The notes under the pieces were generated by a model. The model saw only the letters and a program-made list of their open reading frames with translations. It searched no databases and was not told the origin of the DNA. Source: Semisulcospira habei (Eukaryota > Mollusca > Gastropoda > Semisulcospiridae). From it: a DNA stretch of 64,000 nucleotides. Every line of letters begins with the position of its first letter. Position 1 is the first letter of the stretch. Below are positions 54,771 to 64,000 of this stretch, piece after piece. Position numbers and translations under genes: made by a program. The stretch covers positions 113,702,466-113,766,465 of the forward strand of contig BTPG01000005.1 of assembly GCA_036245525.1 (NCBI GenBank), in the 5' to 3' direction.

Positions 54771-56741
54771 GTTCAGGAAACACCACCACAAGGACTGGCT
54801 GTCGGCACAGACCTTGAAGAAGATAGAAGCGAGGAAGCAGAAGAAAGCAGCGGTCAACAACAGTCGCACGAGAGCAGCCAAAGTAAGGGCACAGGAGGAA
54901 TACTCGGAAGCCAACCGCGAGGTGAAGAGGAGTATCAGGGCAGACAAGAGGGCCTACACAGATAGCCTGGCAGCAGAGGCAGAAAAGGCAGCAGGCAGCG
55001 GCAACATGAAACAGCTCTACGACATTACCAGAAGATTGTCGGGTAAGTATGGCCATACAGAAAGACCAGTAAAAGACAAAGAAGGCAAGCCTATTGCAGA
55101 CAGAGCAGACCAACTCGACAGATGGGCCGAGTATTTTGAAGAGTTACTGAACAGACCTAGCCCACCCGACCCCCCAGACATCCAGCCGGCAGAGACCGAC
55201 CTACCCATCAGCTGTGACAGACCCAGCCGGGAAGAGATCAGAAAAGCAGTGGCATTTTTGAAGAATGGCAAAGCAGCAGGGCCAGATGGCATCCCAGCGG
55301 AGTCTCTGAAAGCAGACCTAGAGACAACAGTGGAGATGCTGTACCCACTGTTTGGAAAGATCTTGGAAGAGGAGGTGATGCCAGCTGACTGGAAGGAGGG
55401 GTACCTAATCAAGCTTCCCAAGAAAGGCGACTTCAGCAAGTGTTCCAACTACAGAGGAATCACCTTGCTGTCAGTACCAGGAAAGGTCTTCAACGGGATC
55501 ATCCTAGAGAGAATGAAGAGCTCCGTTGACCCCCAGCTGAGAGACCAGCAAGCAGGATTCAGGAAGAACCGATCATGTACAGACCAGATCGCCACTCTCC
55601 GCATCATCGTGGAACAGTCTCTGGAGTGGAGCTCCCCGCTGTACCTCAACTTTGTGGATTATGAGAAAGCATTTGACAGCGTGGACCGAGAGACTCTGTG
55701 GAAACTCCTACGACACTACGGTGTACCCACAAAGCTCGTCCGCCTGATCAAGAGCAGCTATGATGGCATGACATGTCGCGTGATCCACGAAGGGCAGTTC
55801 ACCAGAGAGCTCCAGGTCAGAACTGGTGTCAGGCAGGGGTGTCTGCTGTCTCCGTTCCTCTTCCTACTGGCCATAGACTGGGTCATGAAGATGACCACAG
55901 AGCACAGACGAAGTGGAATACAGTGGACACTGTGGACACAGCTTGACGACCTCGATTTTGCAGACGACTTGGCATTACTGTCCCACACTCATCAACAAAT
56001 GCAGGACAAGACCACGAGGCTTGATGACATCTCGTCCCAAGTGGGCCTCACCATTCACAAACAGAAAACAAAGACAATGAGGCTGAACACAACCAGGGAA
56101 GAACCAATCTTGCTTGCTGGCACCCCGTTGGAGGAGGTGGAGTCCTTCACCTATCTCGGGAGCATCATAGACAAAAAAGGCGGCACTGATGCAGATGTCA
56201 GAGCACGAATCGGTAAAGCCAGAGCAGCCTTTCTCCAGTTAAAAAAAGTGTGGAGTTCCAGAGAGCTGTCACAACACACCAAAGTCCGGATTTTCAACTC
56301 CAATGTAAAAGCAGTTCTCCTATATGGAGCAGAGACTTGGAGATTGACAAAAAACACAGTCAACAGAGTACAGACCTTCATGAACAGTTGCCTTAGAAGA
56401 ATTTTGAAAATCCACTGGCCAGAGAAGATCAGCAATTTCAGACTCTGGGACAGAACAGAGCAGATAACAGCAGAGAATGAATTGGGCGAAGAAGATGGGG
56501 ATGGATCGGTCACAGCCTGAGAAAGCCAGCTTCCAGTATCACTAGGCAGGCATTGTCATGGAACCCCCAGGGAAAGAGGAAAAGAGGTAGGCCGAGAAAC
56601 TCCTGGCGTCGAGACCTCCAAGCTGACATCAAGAGACTGGGAACCACCTGGAGTAGAATCGAAGGAGAAGCACAGCACAGGAGTTGCTGGAGGTCTCTCG
56701 TCGACGGCCTATACCCGGGTAGGGGTGACAGGCGTAAGTAA
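54771..56741 (+). pseudogene. RTE reverse transcriptase, frameshifted
   Basis: The open frame 54694-56520 (608 codons, true homology from about residue 25) carries KNGKAAGPDGIPAESLK near 190, NYRGITLLSVPGKVFNGII near 252, NFVDYEKAFDSVD near 319, TGVRQGCLLSPFLF near 377 and catalytic FADD at 422-425. Then YLGSIIDKKGGTDADV and LLYGAETWRLTK. Near 56475-56490 the frame shifts; the RTE C-terminus (RRWGWIGHSLRK, then NPQGKRKRGRPRNSWRRDLQ) continues in another frame to a stop at about 56741. RTE elements usually encode endonuclease and RT as one protein. Confidence 0.9.
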
Positions 56742-56924
56742 GTAAGTTGTCAATGGACCGCAAGAAATGTATTTCACAAACCCCTGTCATCTATTGTTTC
56801 CTGCGTTCAATTATGAAGATGTCGATTTATCTTAGTTACATCGCTCCAAGTGAACATAAGACAAGCTCCTACACGCAGTATCAGCGTCACCTGTCGCAAC
56901 ATGTTTCTGAACATTAACGGTGCA

Positions 56925-57140
56925 TTAACCCATTTGCTGCCGAGACAAATAAAATACAACCCAACTGCAAGATGCACAGATCCTCATGAGCAGTTGCGGG
57001 GGCTCATGAGGATCTATGCATCTCGCAGAGACCACTTTGTGTCCATGTTTTGCTGGGACTGTTTTGTCGTTTGGTCGTTGAACGATGAAAGATTTCAACA
57101 AATAACATGTATATGCGTCCAGTGGCATGGAAGTGGTTAA
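56925..57140. mobile_element. HP-A MITE, full length, covarying arms
   Basis: TTAACCCATTTGCTGCCGAG to GTGGCATGGAAGTGGTTAA. Hairpin 56967-57026: GCAAGATGCACAGATCC / GGATCTATGCATCTCGC share a concordant G-to-T (GATGCA / TGCATC). Confidence 0.87.
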
Positions 57141-57220
57141 AAGAGAGGAGTGAATACGTTTTCACTGAAGATTCCAACGGAGAAAGAAACACGCTTAGAA
57201 AAGACAATTACGACACAATT

Positions 57221-58863
57221 TATTAATATTTGGGGTAAATACCTTTCTTCAAAATAGACAAACAAACAAGTATAGAGATCAGTCGCTACTTATCTTATCG
57301 CAGACCGAATGTACTAATCGTCAAAATTTAAGTGTCATTGTTTATCGTCGCAAGTACGCAAATAAAATACAATGTTTTTTTCGATCCAAATGGGTTAAAA
57401 GTTGACCTTAGTTAGACAGTCCACTGTACAGGGAACAATAGACAACAATTCAGCAATTTCTACGAACGTGTCAAGTGCTCGTGAAAAGCTGTGCGATATT
57501 GGCAAGCTACCAAAGGCAGGCAGGTGGAAAAAACCTCGGTAAAGTCGTGATGCACGTGCTAAAGGGGTCAGTCGTGAACACTGAGCACTTCTGTTTCGCT
57601 ACAAATACCGGTACAGTAGGGGCATAATTGTCACTTTCCTAACCATGCCACCACGACGAAGCCTAACGCCAGTAGATCAAGGCCGGGCGCTAGCATGGCT
57701 GCAGGATGGAATTTCCGGACGAAAGGTTGGGAGACGTCTTGGCGTGTCCCATTCATTGATCCAGAGGTTGCTGGCACGATTCCAAGAAACTGAAAGGGCA
57801 GAACGACGACCCTGCTCAGGACGCCCGCGCTGCAACAGCAGAAGGGAGGACATATACCTCTGTGCGGCGGCTCTGCGCGACCGAACTGTCACGTCAACAA
57901 CTCTGCGACGTCAACTGATGCAAGCTGCAAACGGTAACGTCTGCCGACGTCTGCGCAAATTGGCCTGTTTTCATGCAGCGCAGCAGTGAGAATACCCTTC
58001 ACTCCAGCTCATCGCAGAGCCCGGGTTGCCTGGTGTCGTCAACATGCGAGGTGGAACAGACTCCAGTGGACTGATAAGTGAGGGTCTGGAGACGCCAGGG
58101 CGAGCGATTCACAGATGGATGCGTCCAAGAGGTGGATCGCTACGTAGGAGGATCAGTCATGGTCTGGGCAGGCTTCAGCAGGGAAGGAAGGACCATCCTC
58201 CACGTCATCCAAGGCACCCTGACTGGACTGCGCTATCGGGACGAGATTGTGCAGCCCCTCGGCCAGCCAGCTCTCCAAGCCATAGGCGACAATACTGTTC
58301 TGCAGGACGACAACGCTCGACCTCATCGCGCCCGTGTGGTGGATGAGTACCTTGAGCAACGGGGCATCATGAGGATGGAGTGGCCAGCTCGTTCACCTGA
58401 TCTGGCTCCCATCGAGCACTTCTGGGACGTGCTGGGGTAACGTGTAGTGAGCAACCACCCCCCCCCCCCCCCACCTTAAGGCGTCCCCCAGCTGACTCAG
58501 TTCCTGCATAAAGAGTGGGAAGCGATCCCACAACATCTTCTCCGAACCCTGGTGAACTCCATGCATCAACGCTGCATTGAATGCTGGCTGCAAACGGTGG
58601 GTACACTCGCTACTGACTGGATCAGTCTTGTGTGACTTTTCAAATGAGGGGTGGGTGAACATTCTAACGTACTGCTGTTGTTACAATTGCTTGATTTACT
58701 CAAAACTTAAATGAAATTGTTACTGAATAAATTAGCAAAGTACTGACTCCAAGTATTGTTACATTATGTGTGTGGTGTTGTCGGTGCGTCTGAGATAAAA
58801 AGTGGCCCTTAAGTTTGACCTTTAGTATATTTTGAATTTAGGTAAATACCCGCAATATTAATA
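57221..58863 (+). mobile_element. Tc1-type transposon (DD34E), degenerate
   Basis: 1,643 bp with terminal inverted repeats: TATTAATATTTGGGGTAAAT-ACC at the left and, inverted, TATTAATATTGCGGGTATTT-ACC at the right, continuing with TTCAAAATA in both, roughly 35-40 bp in all. TA at each end fits the TA target of Tc1/mariner elements. Length and one internal transposase gene are normal for Tc1. Confidence 0.83.
57645..58630 (+). pseudogene. Tc1-type transposase, inactivated
   Basis: Cut-and-paste transposase remnant. From ATG 57645 the N-terminal DNA-binding helix-turn-helix is intact (QGRALAWLQDGISGRKVGRR, LGVSHSLIQRLLARFQET) with a GRPR-type linker (CSGRPR). The frame breaks near 57930-57990. 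TPAHRRARVAWCRQHARWNR follows in another frame and ends after QWTD at a TGA (58079-58081). The segment with the first catalytic Asp (normally between this point and RVWRR) is deleted. RVWRRQGERFTDG resumes at 58078, with VLQDDNARPHRARVV and WPARSPDLAPIEHFWD; 34 residues separate the second Asp and the Glu. A stop (58438-58440) and a C-run follow, with EAIPQHLLRTLVNSM and QRCIECWLQT still readable to about 58630. Confidence 0.88.
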
Positions 58864-59094
58864 AATTGTGTCGTAACTGTCTTTCCTAAACTCGTCTCTT
58901 TCTCAGTTGGGTTCTTCTCTGCAATTTACACGCTTGACAGTCACCTTTTTGGTCTGGATTACGTTTTCACTGTAACAGAAAGAAAACATAACAAATCCTG
59001 ACTGGTTGGAGAGCAAAGGGCAGGTTATATTTGCCCCCACAACGATTGCTGCAGGTCTGCAGTCCACCAGCCAGTTTCCTGGGTCTGAAACTTA

Positions 59095-59560
59095 GGCATA
59101 CAATCACACAGGCACTGCCGACTCTTTTATACAATCACACAGGCACTGCCGACTCTTTTATACAATCACACAGGCACTGCCAACTCTTTTATACAATCAC
59201 ACAGGCACTGCCGACTCTTTTATACAATCACACAGGTACTGCCGACTCTTTTATACAATCACACAGGCACTGCCGACTCTTTTATACAATCACACAGGCA
59301 CTGCCCACTCTTTTATACAATCACACAGGCACTGCCGACTCTTTTATACAATCACACAGGCACTGCCGACTCTTTTATACAATCACACAGGCACTGCCGA
59401 CTCTTTTATACAATCACACAGGCACTGCCGACTCTTTTATACAATCACACAGGCACTGCCGACTCTTTTATACAATCGCACAGGCACTGCCGACTCTTTT
59501 ATACAATCGCACAGGCACTGCCGACTCTTTTATACAATCACACAGGCACTGCCGACTCTT
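59095..59560. repeat. 31-bp minisatellite, about 15 units
   Basis: CAATCACACAGGCACTGCCG-type units of 31 bp, nearly identical, ending in a T-run (59560-59575). A 207-codon ORF is the repeat read in all three frames in turn (31 x 3 = 93). Confidence 0.97.
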
Positions 59561-59619
59561 TTTTTTTTTTTTTTTGCGAGCACTGACCGGACACAATTAC
59601 CGTGCATCATCACAGGATG

Positions 59620-59705
59620 TAATCAGTGCTCGGGCGGACTCAGACCGCAGCTGACCCGCTCACGACAGTGCGCGGGTTAGCTGCTGCCTGTGTGCGTCCG
59701 ATCAT
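59620..59705. repeat. imperfect palindrome
   Basis: GGACTCAGACCGCAGCTGAC-CCGC / GCGGGTTAGCTGCTGCCTG around TCACGACAGTGC. Resembles the inner stem of HP-B. Confidence 0.55.
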
Positions 59706-60087
59706 CTCTCGCTCGCCGGGCTCACATTTGTAGGTGCTCATTCAGGGGGTTGACTCTCCGAGCGACTGATACGCAAATCGATGGCCCCCTGATGACGTCA
59801 ATCTATGAATGCGGCCAGCAATCCTCTTGCCGCTCAGTCCTTCTCCTGGTGTTCGGAAAAATCGCGATCGTATTTCACACTAGATCTTGACAGCGGCAAC
59901 AGATCCTCATGGGCCAAACGCAGTCCGCTGGGAGGGATGAAGAACTGTGCCGCTAGCTGGTAAGCTGGCAAGAGCTCATAACAGCGCGCTCGCACGTCCT
60001 CCTAGCGGAGAGCATGACATCATGAGGTTCAGTCTTCGAGTGTCCCGCTGATCAATGAATCAAGAACACATCTTTCACGGATCTGAA
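59706..60087. other. unassigned stretch
   Basis: An HP-A left-arm fragment at 59892-59912 (GGCAACAGATCCTCATGGGC). Otherwise nothing recognised. Confidence 0.4.
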
Positions 60088-60157
60088 AGCGGCAGAGATC
60101 CCCATGAGCCACTGCAGCCTACAGGCTGCAGGGGCTCATGAGAATCTATGCCGCTTG
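60088..60157. mobile_element. HP-A hairpin with covarying arms
   Basis: AGCGGCAGAGATCCCCATGA / TGAGAATCTATGCCGCTTGC. The usual GAGGC/GCCTC pair is GCGGC/GCCGC in both arms. Inner stem CACTGCAGCCT/AGGCTGCAG. Confidence 0.87.
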
Positions 60158-60574
60158 CTGTCAAGGCTACAACAGTGTAATCAGCATTCACATCCGTTTT
60201 CCTGAAAAAGAGGGACGTTAGCAAAATTCTCGCTCTGCAATCGCCTTCATGTCCAATAAATCACTAGGGATCTTCTAACAGATCTGCAAACGGCAAACAC
60301 ACTCGTGAATAATGAAGTCCGACAAGGTCGAGCAATATCTTTGCCGCCTCCTGGCAAGTCATAAGCGTCATCAACGTTAGTCTTTCTCGAAAGGAGTAGG
60401 TGATTACGATTTCGTTCTGTGAGTGTCTTCAATGAACGAGCCCAGTGAATCAAAAACTGATGCGGGGTTGTTGTACCAAGTCAGGCGCATCTTCAAAACG
60501 ATACTCCGCTCTCCAGATCAGTAAATAGGCATTTTCTATTTTTCATTTAAAAAAAGAAGAAAAAGCACCGTTGC
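60158..60574. other. unassigned stretch
   Basis: No recognised feature. Confidence 0.4.
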
Positions 60575-60682
60575 CTAGTGAGCAAAAGATCCCGGGCCGA
60601 ATTCAGACTTAGATGGCCGGCGCACAGATGTGCGCGGGCAAACTAACGCCACCGTCAGCCCGATGAAGGTTTTGTCGATGAG
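60575..60682. mobile_element. HP-B palindromic element
   Basis: TAGTGAGCAAAAGATCCCGG ... CAGCCCGATGAAGGTTTTGT with inner GGCCGGCGCACA/TGTGCGCGGGC. Confidence 0.72.
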
Positions 60683-60850
60683 CTTCTCTTTCAAAACCGC
60701 CTCTCGCCAAATATTGTCTGTGTTTATTTTGGCTACAACAACAATACCGTCATCTTGAATCTAGATGTTTCCATCACGCAAGGCGAAATAAATAAGTCAA
60801 TATGTCATTTTGAGAATCGGCTATTGATCACGACCACCAACACATCACAA

Positions 60851-60958
60851 GAAGACAAGAGCTATCCTCGGGCCGACGTCGGCCGCAGTGGGCCCGGTCA
60901 CTACTGTGCGTGGTCCCACTGCGGCCGATGTCAGCCCGAGGGTCTTTCGCTTACTGGG
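60851..60958. mobile_element. HP-B palindromic element
   Basis: ATCCTCGGGCCGACGTCGGC ... CGATGTCAGCCCGAGGGTCT and TTCGCTTACTGGG; inner GCCGCAGTGGGCC / GGTCCCACTGCGGC. Confidence 0.85.
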
Positions 60959-61298
60959 AAGGCTGTCTGCAGCCTAACATATCCAACAAATCAAACAGCG
61001 GTTCTTTGGGCGGATCGACCACGACCGCAAAAATCACACAAGTCATGAATATATGTAGCGATCCTGAAAGCTCAAGGGTGATGTCTGATTAACGCGGCTT
61101 TGAGCTCTAACACTTAATTCAACAGTTGCAGCTGGACGCGAAAAAGATAACAATGTTCGGCGCGCGCGCACACACATGATTATTAAAATCCAGTAGGAGG
61201 TATGACGCAAATATCATAAGGATATCATAACTAATAATCGAACTTCTGTTCCCCCTTGCGGAATAAACACAGTATTTTCACTTCGACTCGAGCTTAGT
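60959..61298. other. unassigned stretch
   Basis: An HP-D half copy at about 61060-61100 (GATCCTGAAAGCTCAAGGGT). Otherwise nothing recognised. Confidence 0.4.
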
Positions 61299-61383
61299 CC
61301 CAGTGCGCAATAGGGCGCCGGGCCGATGCAGGCACGGGCCGACTGAGGCCTGCGTCAGCCCGGTGCCCTTTTGCACATTGGGA
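61299..61383. mobile_element. HP-B palindromic element with both ends
   Basis: CCCAGTGCGCAATAGGGCGC ... GGTGCCCTTTTGCACATTGGG with inner GATGCAGGC/GCCTGCGTC. Confidence 0.82.
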
Positions 61384-62995
61384 AGACGGTCGAGAGACGG
61401 ATGCTCATTCCTAAACGACACAATACGGATCTTGCGTTAAGGTTCCTTTGCTTCCACAGCGTGACGCACTCGAGTACAATTGTTTGTCTGCGTCTGAGCT
61501 GGTCTCCCGACAAACTTGTCTAACTACGTCTGTAAAACGTTGATTCACGTGACTTCAACGACTGGCCAGAATGACAGAGGGTTTTCCCGTGCTATGTTTA
61601 ACATACACAAAATACGTCACTGTCCCCAGAGTTGTGCGGGAACGAAGAATATTTAAATGCAAAGTTTAATATAAACCGTTGATATATACACGATTTTCTT
61701 TTACGAAAACTGTCCCTAATAACGGCTGACGAAACTGCTCGGGATGAACCCATGGCTGTGGAGAGAATTCCATCCGCTCAAAGTTTACCTAATTACAAAC
61801 TGTTCGTTTTTTCATGTGATAATTAGGCATTGAAGGCGCGTCGGTCTGATAATCATCTTAATCGGACTACAATACCACGATGTAACCCTCGAAGTAACCC
61901 AACACAGACGGTTCAATGCCATTGTCGTTCAGCCTAAATTACGCACTATTTGAAGCCTCGAATGTTTGTCTGGCGTCAGGAGTAAAACGCCAAATATTTC
62001 TGACGTCAGAATGTATTTTCTGGGAAATACACAGGGGACGCGACTCTTTGTGAATAGGCTATCATGCGCAAACGTCCTTAATTTTTGCCGCTGGAATTTC
62101 ACCAGCGGTGCTGCTTCTAAGCAATGGCAATATCAGGATCTGTAGCAATCAAGTGCGGACTTTTCTGACTGGGTTCAAGTGATTCAAGTGATAGAACTTA
62201 TAAATTTTGCGCGCAGGGCTGCGTGGCAAGCGATGGATATACATTTCGTACAAGAAGCATGTATTGTTGGCATCTTTCGCCGACCAGTACTGAGCTCATA
62301 CACGCATTCAACACTGACTCGATCTTTTCAACAAAACCTGAAATGTCATAGATCTGTCACATTTTCTTTATTTATTTGTCTTTCTTTCTTACTGCACAAG
62401 TGGCAACAGTCTTTGCTTTCTAAACTGACAGCATATGTGCTGACATGGAGCACAATGGAAAATTTTGAGCTGTCCTCAGTTCAGAGTTTGAATTGCGACA
62501 CATTTGTGTAGCACTTGTGTAGTGTGCCCACAGCTTGAGGCGTGCCAAAATAAGGTACATTTCTTTTATTTCCTTATCGTCTACCACCACTTAATCCGCG
62601 TTATGTTTTCAGGTTATTTATAATGTAAGGTTCCGGAAAACCCTGATCAAAGCGTTCTGACGAATGACCTAGGACAGATTCGTGCGCGATACTAGAATTG
62701 CGGATTGGCCAGCTGATTAAAAATTACAGGTACGGCAATGGTTCTAGGAGGTAGGCATTGGGGCATTTGAACCCCCTGCGATTTTTAGATGCTGACCAAT
62801 CACAGTGTCGGAAAATGGAGTGACTAAACGACAATGTTCATTGTTATTATATTTCACACGTTCACTATAAATAATTTTAGAGACAAGTCATGTTAAAAAC
62901 AAATGCTGCGCATTGACTTTCGGGGTCATTGAAAAGTTCAGCTTTCACCGACGTCATTTGTCGTCGAGTAAGCTGAGAAATCGCACGGTTATATC
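61384..62995. other. unassigned 1.6-kb stretch, few repeats
   Basis: Longest interval here with no palindromic element or microsatellite. A 110-codon ORF at 62179-62511 plus strand has no recognised domain. Could be unique host intron or intergenic DNA. Confidence 0.4.
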
Positions 62996-63352
62996 GATGG
63001 TTGTACATTGCTTAACGTCCCGACAGCAACAAGACTTTCTCAGGACGTGCCTGCACTGCTTGTGAAAAAAACCTAAACTAAACAGAATATTGAATGTATG
63101 TCGCCAGCGGGTCTAATACGCTAAATAAAGCTAAGACCATTTAGCAACACATCCAATAGCAAGAGCTGCAGGCAGCGCAGACAGTAGCGAGAGTTTATAA
63201 AAGGAAATTACAGGTGAATGGACCAAGAGTAGACAGAAACACATGCCCCAGAATAGAGGGGAAAACCCACCCTGGTTAGCTGACCAGGGTGACCCTGGAA
63301 ACTAAAAAGTAGTTAACCCCACCCAAGTCCCCCAGGGCAGACCCGGGTGGGT
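62996..63352 (-). mobile_element. R1 retroposon
   Basis: Plus-strand TTGTACATTGCTTAACGTCC to GGCAGACCCGGGTGGG, the same order as 18419-18803. The (ATCA)n tail is nearly absent (ATCGATGG). Confidence 0.82.
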
Positions 63353-63419
63353 GGGGGGGGGGAGGGCGGTTATTTCGAAGTGAACTAAGTAGGCTCCATC
63401 TCAGGTCGTCCTATTGTAC

Positions 63420-63500
63420 TGGGGCCAGTTGCATGAGCGAGCTTAGTCCTGCACCAGCCACTAAGCAAGGTGCGCCGCTATAACGGTCCACTACTGTGCG
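63420..63500. mobile_element. HP-H half copy
   Basis: GGGGCCAGTTGCATGAGCGA ... GCACCAGCCACTAAGCAAGG, then CGCCGCTATAACGG; the right arm is missing. Confidence 0.75.
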
Positions 63501-63737
63501 ACATGACGTGAACGAGCGCGTCATCAGTTCATCTGCATAGCGCATTTTCCGCGTTCCGCTAGACATGACGTCTTTTCCTACGCAAACACCAGCAGGAATC
63601 AACCACACGTGTAATCTGAACAACCAATCCTACTGAACCGGACTTTTAAGAAAAAATCGAAAGCATCCTCTGCCAGCTACGTCACGTTTACAGGACTGAT
63701 CCGGCGATAAATAACAATAATTCAACAGCAGCGCCCA

Positions 63738-63845
63738 TTAACCCTTTCTCTGCGGAGAAAACGCGTACACGATCCATTTGCAAGAGACATAGATCCTCAT
63801 GGACGCCCGCAACTGCGGGATCTCATGAGGATCTATGCCTCTTGA
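63738..63845. mobile_element. HP-A MITE, right end lost
   Basis: TTAACCCTTTCTCTGCGGAG and hairpin 63780-63844 (GCAAGAGACATAGATCCTCA / TGAGGATCTATGCCTCTTGA). GAGACCAATTTGTATTAG follows as in the 6609 copy, then the similarity stops. Confidence 0.8.
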
Positions 63846-64000
63846 TGAGACCAATTTGTATTAGCTAGGCTCGTATGTTGCAATGCTAAGCATAGATTGT
63901 GCATCATCATACTACAAACATGATACAAGTTAAAATGTGTTCACAAATAATATTATTGTAAAATTTGAGACAGAGCTCAAACAAATCTTTCTTTGTTTTA

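Larger units (their letters stand above)
53370..56750 (+). mobile_element. RTE-type non-LTR retrotransposon, near full length, dead
   Basis: 5' leader (about 53370-53764), endonuclease, reverse transcriptase, C-terminal basic block and a (GTAA)n 3' tail at 56734-56747. The reading frame is broken by a 43-bp insertion (53876-53918) and frameshifts near 54770 and 56480. The endonuclease and RT are of the kind found in RTE elements and in the host protein family named after craniofacial development protein 2. Confidence 0.87.
57168..58959 (+). mobile_element. HP-E hairpin retroposon split by a Tc1-type transposon
   Basis: TACGTTTTCACTG flanks it at 57155-57167 and 58960-58972 (13-bp duplication). 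Left hairpin arm AAACACGCTTAGAAAAGACA (57187-57206); right arm AACTGTCTTTCCTAAACTCG (58875-58894); then GGGTTCTTCTCTGC, CACGCTTGACAGTCACC and TTTTTGGTCTGGA as in the other HP-E copies. The 1.64-kb interruption sits exactly in the loop. Confidence 0.8.

Noticed and set aside
53880..54965. Host craniofacial-development-type protein gene
   Set aside because: The sequence is followed by an RTE reverse transcriptase and a simple-repeat tail, and the frame is broken; it is the retrotransposon endonuclease.
59031..59654. 207-codon ORF with YNHTGTADSFIQ repeats
   Set aside because: A 31-bp minisatellite read through; the 31-codon period equals three units, and the same string appears in each frame.
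62179..62511. 110-codon ORF as a gene
   Set aside because: No domain, no codon pattern or neighbours to support it; such lengths occur by chance in this window.

Overview
The window is animal (metazoan) genomic DNA in which I recognise no host gene. The evidence is non-LTR retrotransposons of the CR1-like and RTE-like types, a Tc1-type transposase, tRNA-derived SINEs, very long (GA)n and (CA)n microsatellites, and hundreds of bases without long ORFs. I infer a lophotrochozoan invertebrate, most likely a marine mollusc, from the mix of repeat types; this is not proven by any gene here.

Layout. 0-10 kb: minisatellites, SINEs and many short palindromic elements, including an 18-copy, 50-bp satellite at 6.84-7.74 kb. 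10-19 kb: palindromic elements, including copies of a hairpin retroposon (HP-E), tandem arrays at 12.95-13.8 and 14.8-15.3 kb, and a 110-bp palindrome at 17.7 kb. 19.97-26.68 kb: one apparently intact CR1-like retrotransposon on the minus strand, with ORF1 (coiled coil plus SGNH-esterase) and ORF2 (endonuclease plus reverse transcriptase). It is bracketed by (GA)n tracts, and a second, 5'-truncated relative follows at 26.74-27.38 kb, also between (GA)n tracts. 28-36 kb: palindromic elements, minisatellites and a SINE. 36.58-38.37 kb: a 5'-truncated reverse-transcriptase element with a 13-bp target-site duplication. 39-53 kb: palindromic elements, microsatellites, and a 1.74-kb inverted-repeat structure at 46.96-48.70 kb. 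53.4-56.75 kb: a broken RTE-type element whose endonuclease frame is interrupted by a 43-bp retroposon tail. 57.2-58.9 kb: a dead Tc1-type DD34E transposon lying in the loop of a hairpin retroposon. 59-64 kb: a 31-bp minisatellite and more palindromic elements.

The dominant and most interesting theme is a population of short dispersed palindromic elements, which I label HP-A to HP-I. HP-A (about 28 full or partial copies) has a near-perfect central hairpin of about 31-bp arms. Better-preserved copies sit inside a roughly 200-bp unit ending in TTAACCCCTTC at both ends, as expected for piggyBac-type MITEs (TTAA targets). HP-C, HP-D and HP-G also begin with TTAA followed by a short C-rich or related terminus. 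HP-B (about 15 copies) has CCCAGT...ACTGGG ends. In at least seven HP-A copies both hairpin arms carry the same private change, so the arms covary within a copy. Two HP-A units have a minisatellite expanded beside or in the hairpin. HP-E differs: its copies have 10-13-bp direct repeats at their ends, as for target-primed retroposition.

Nothing here forms a host operon or pathway. The working relation visible is parasitic: autonomous LINEs that could mobilise SINEs and tails sharing their 3' ends, and MITEs that depend on a transposase not present in this window.
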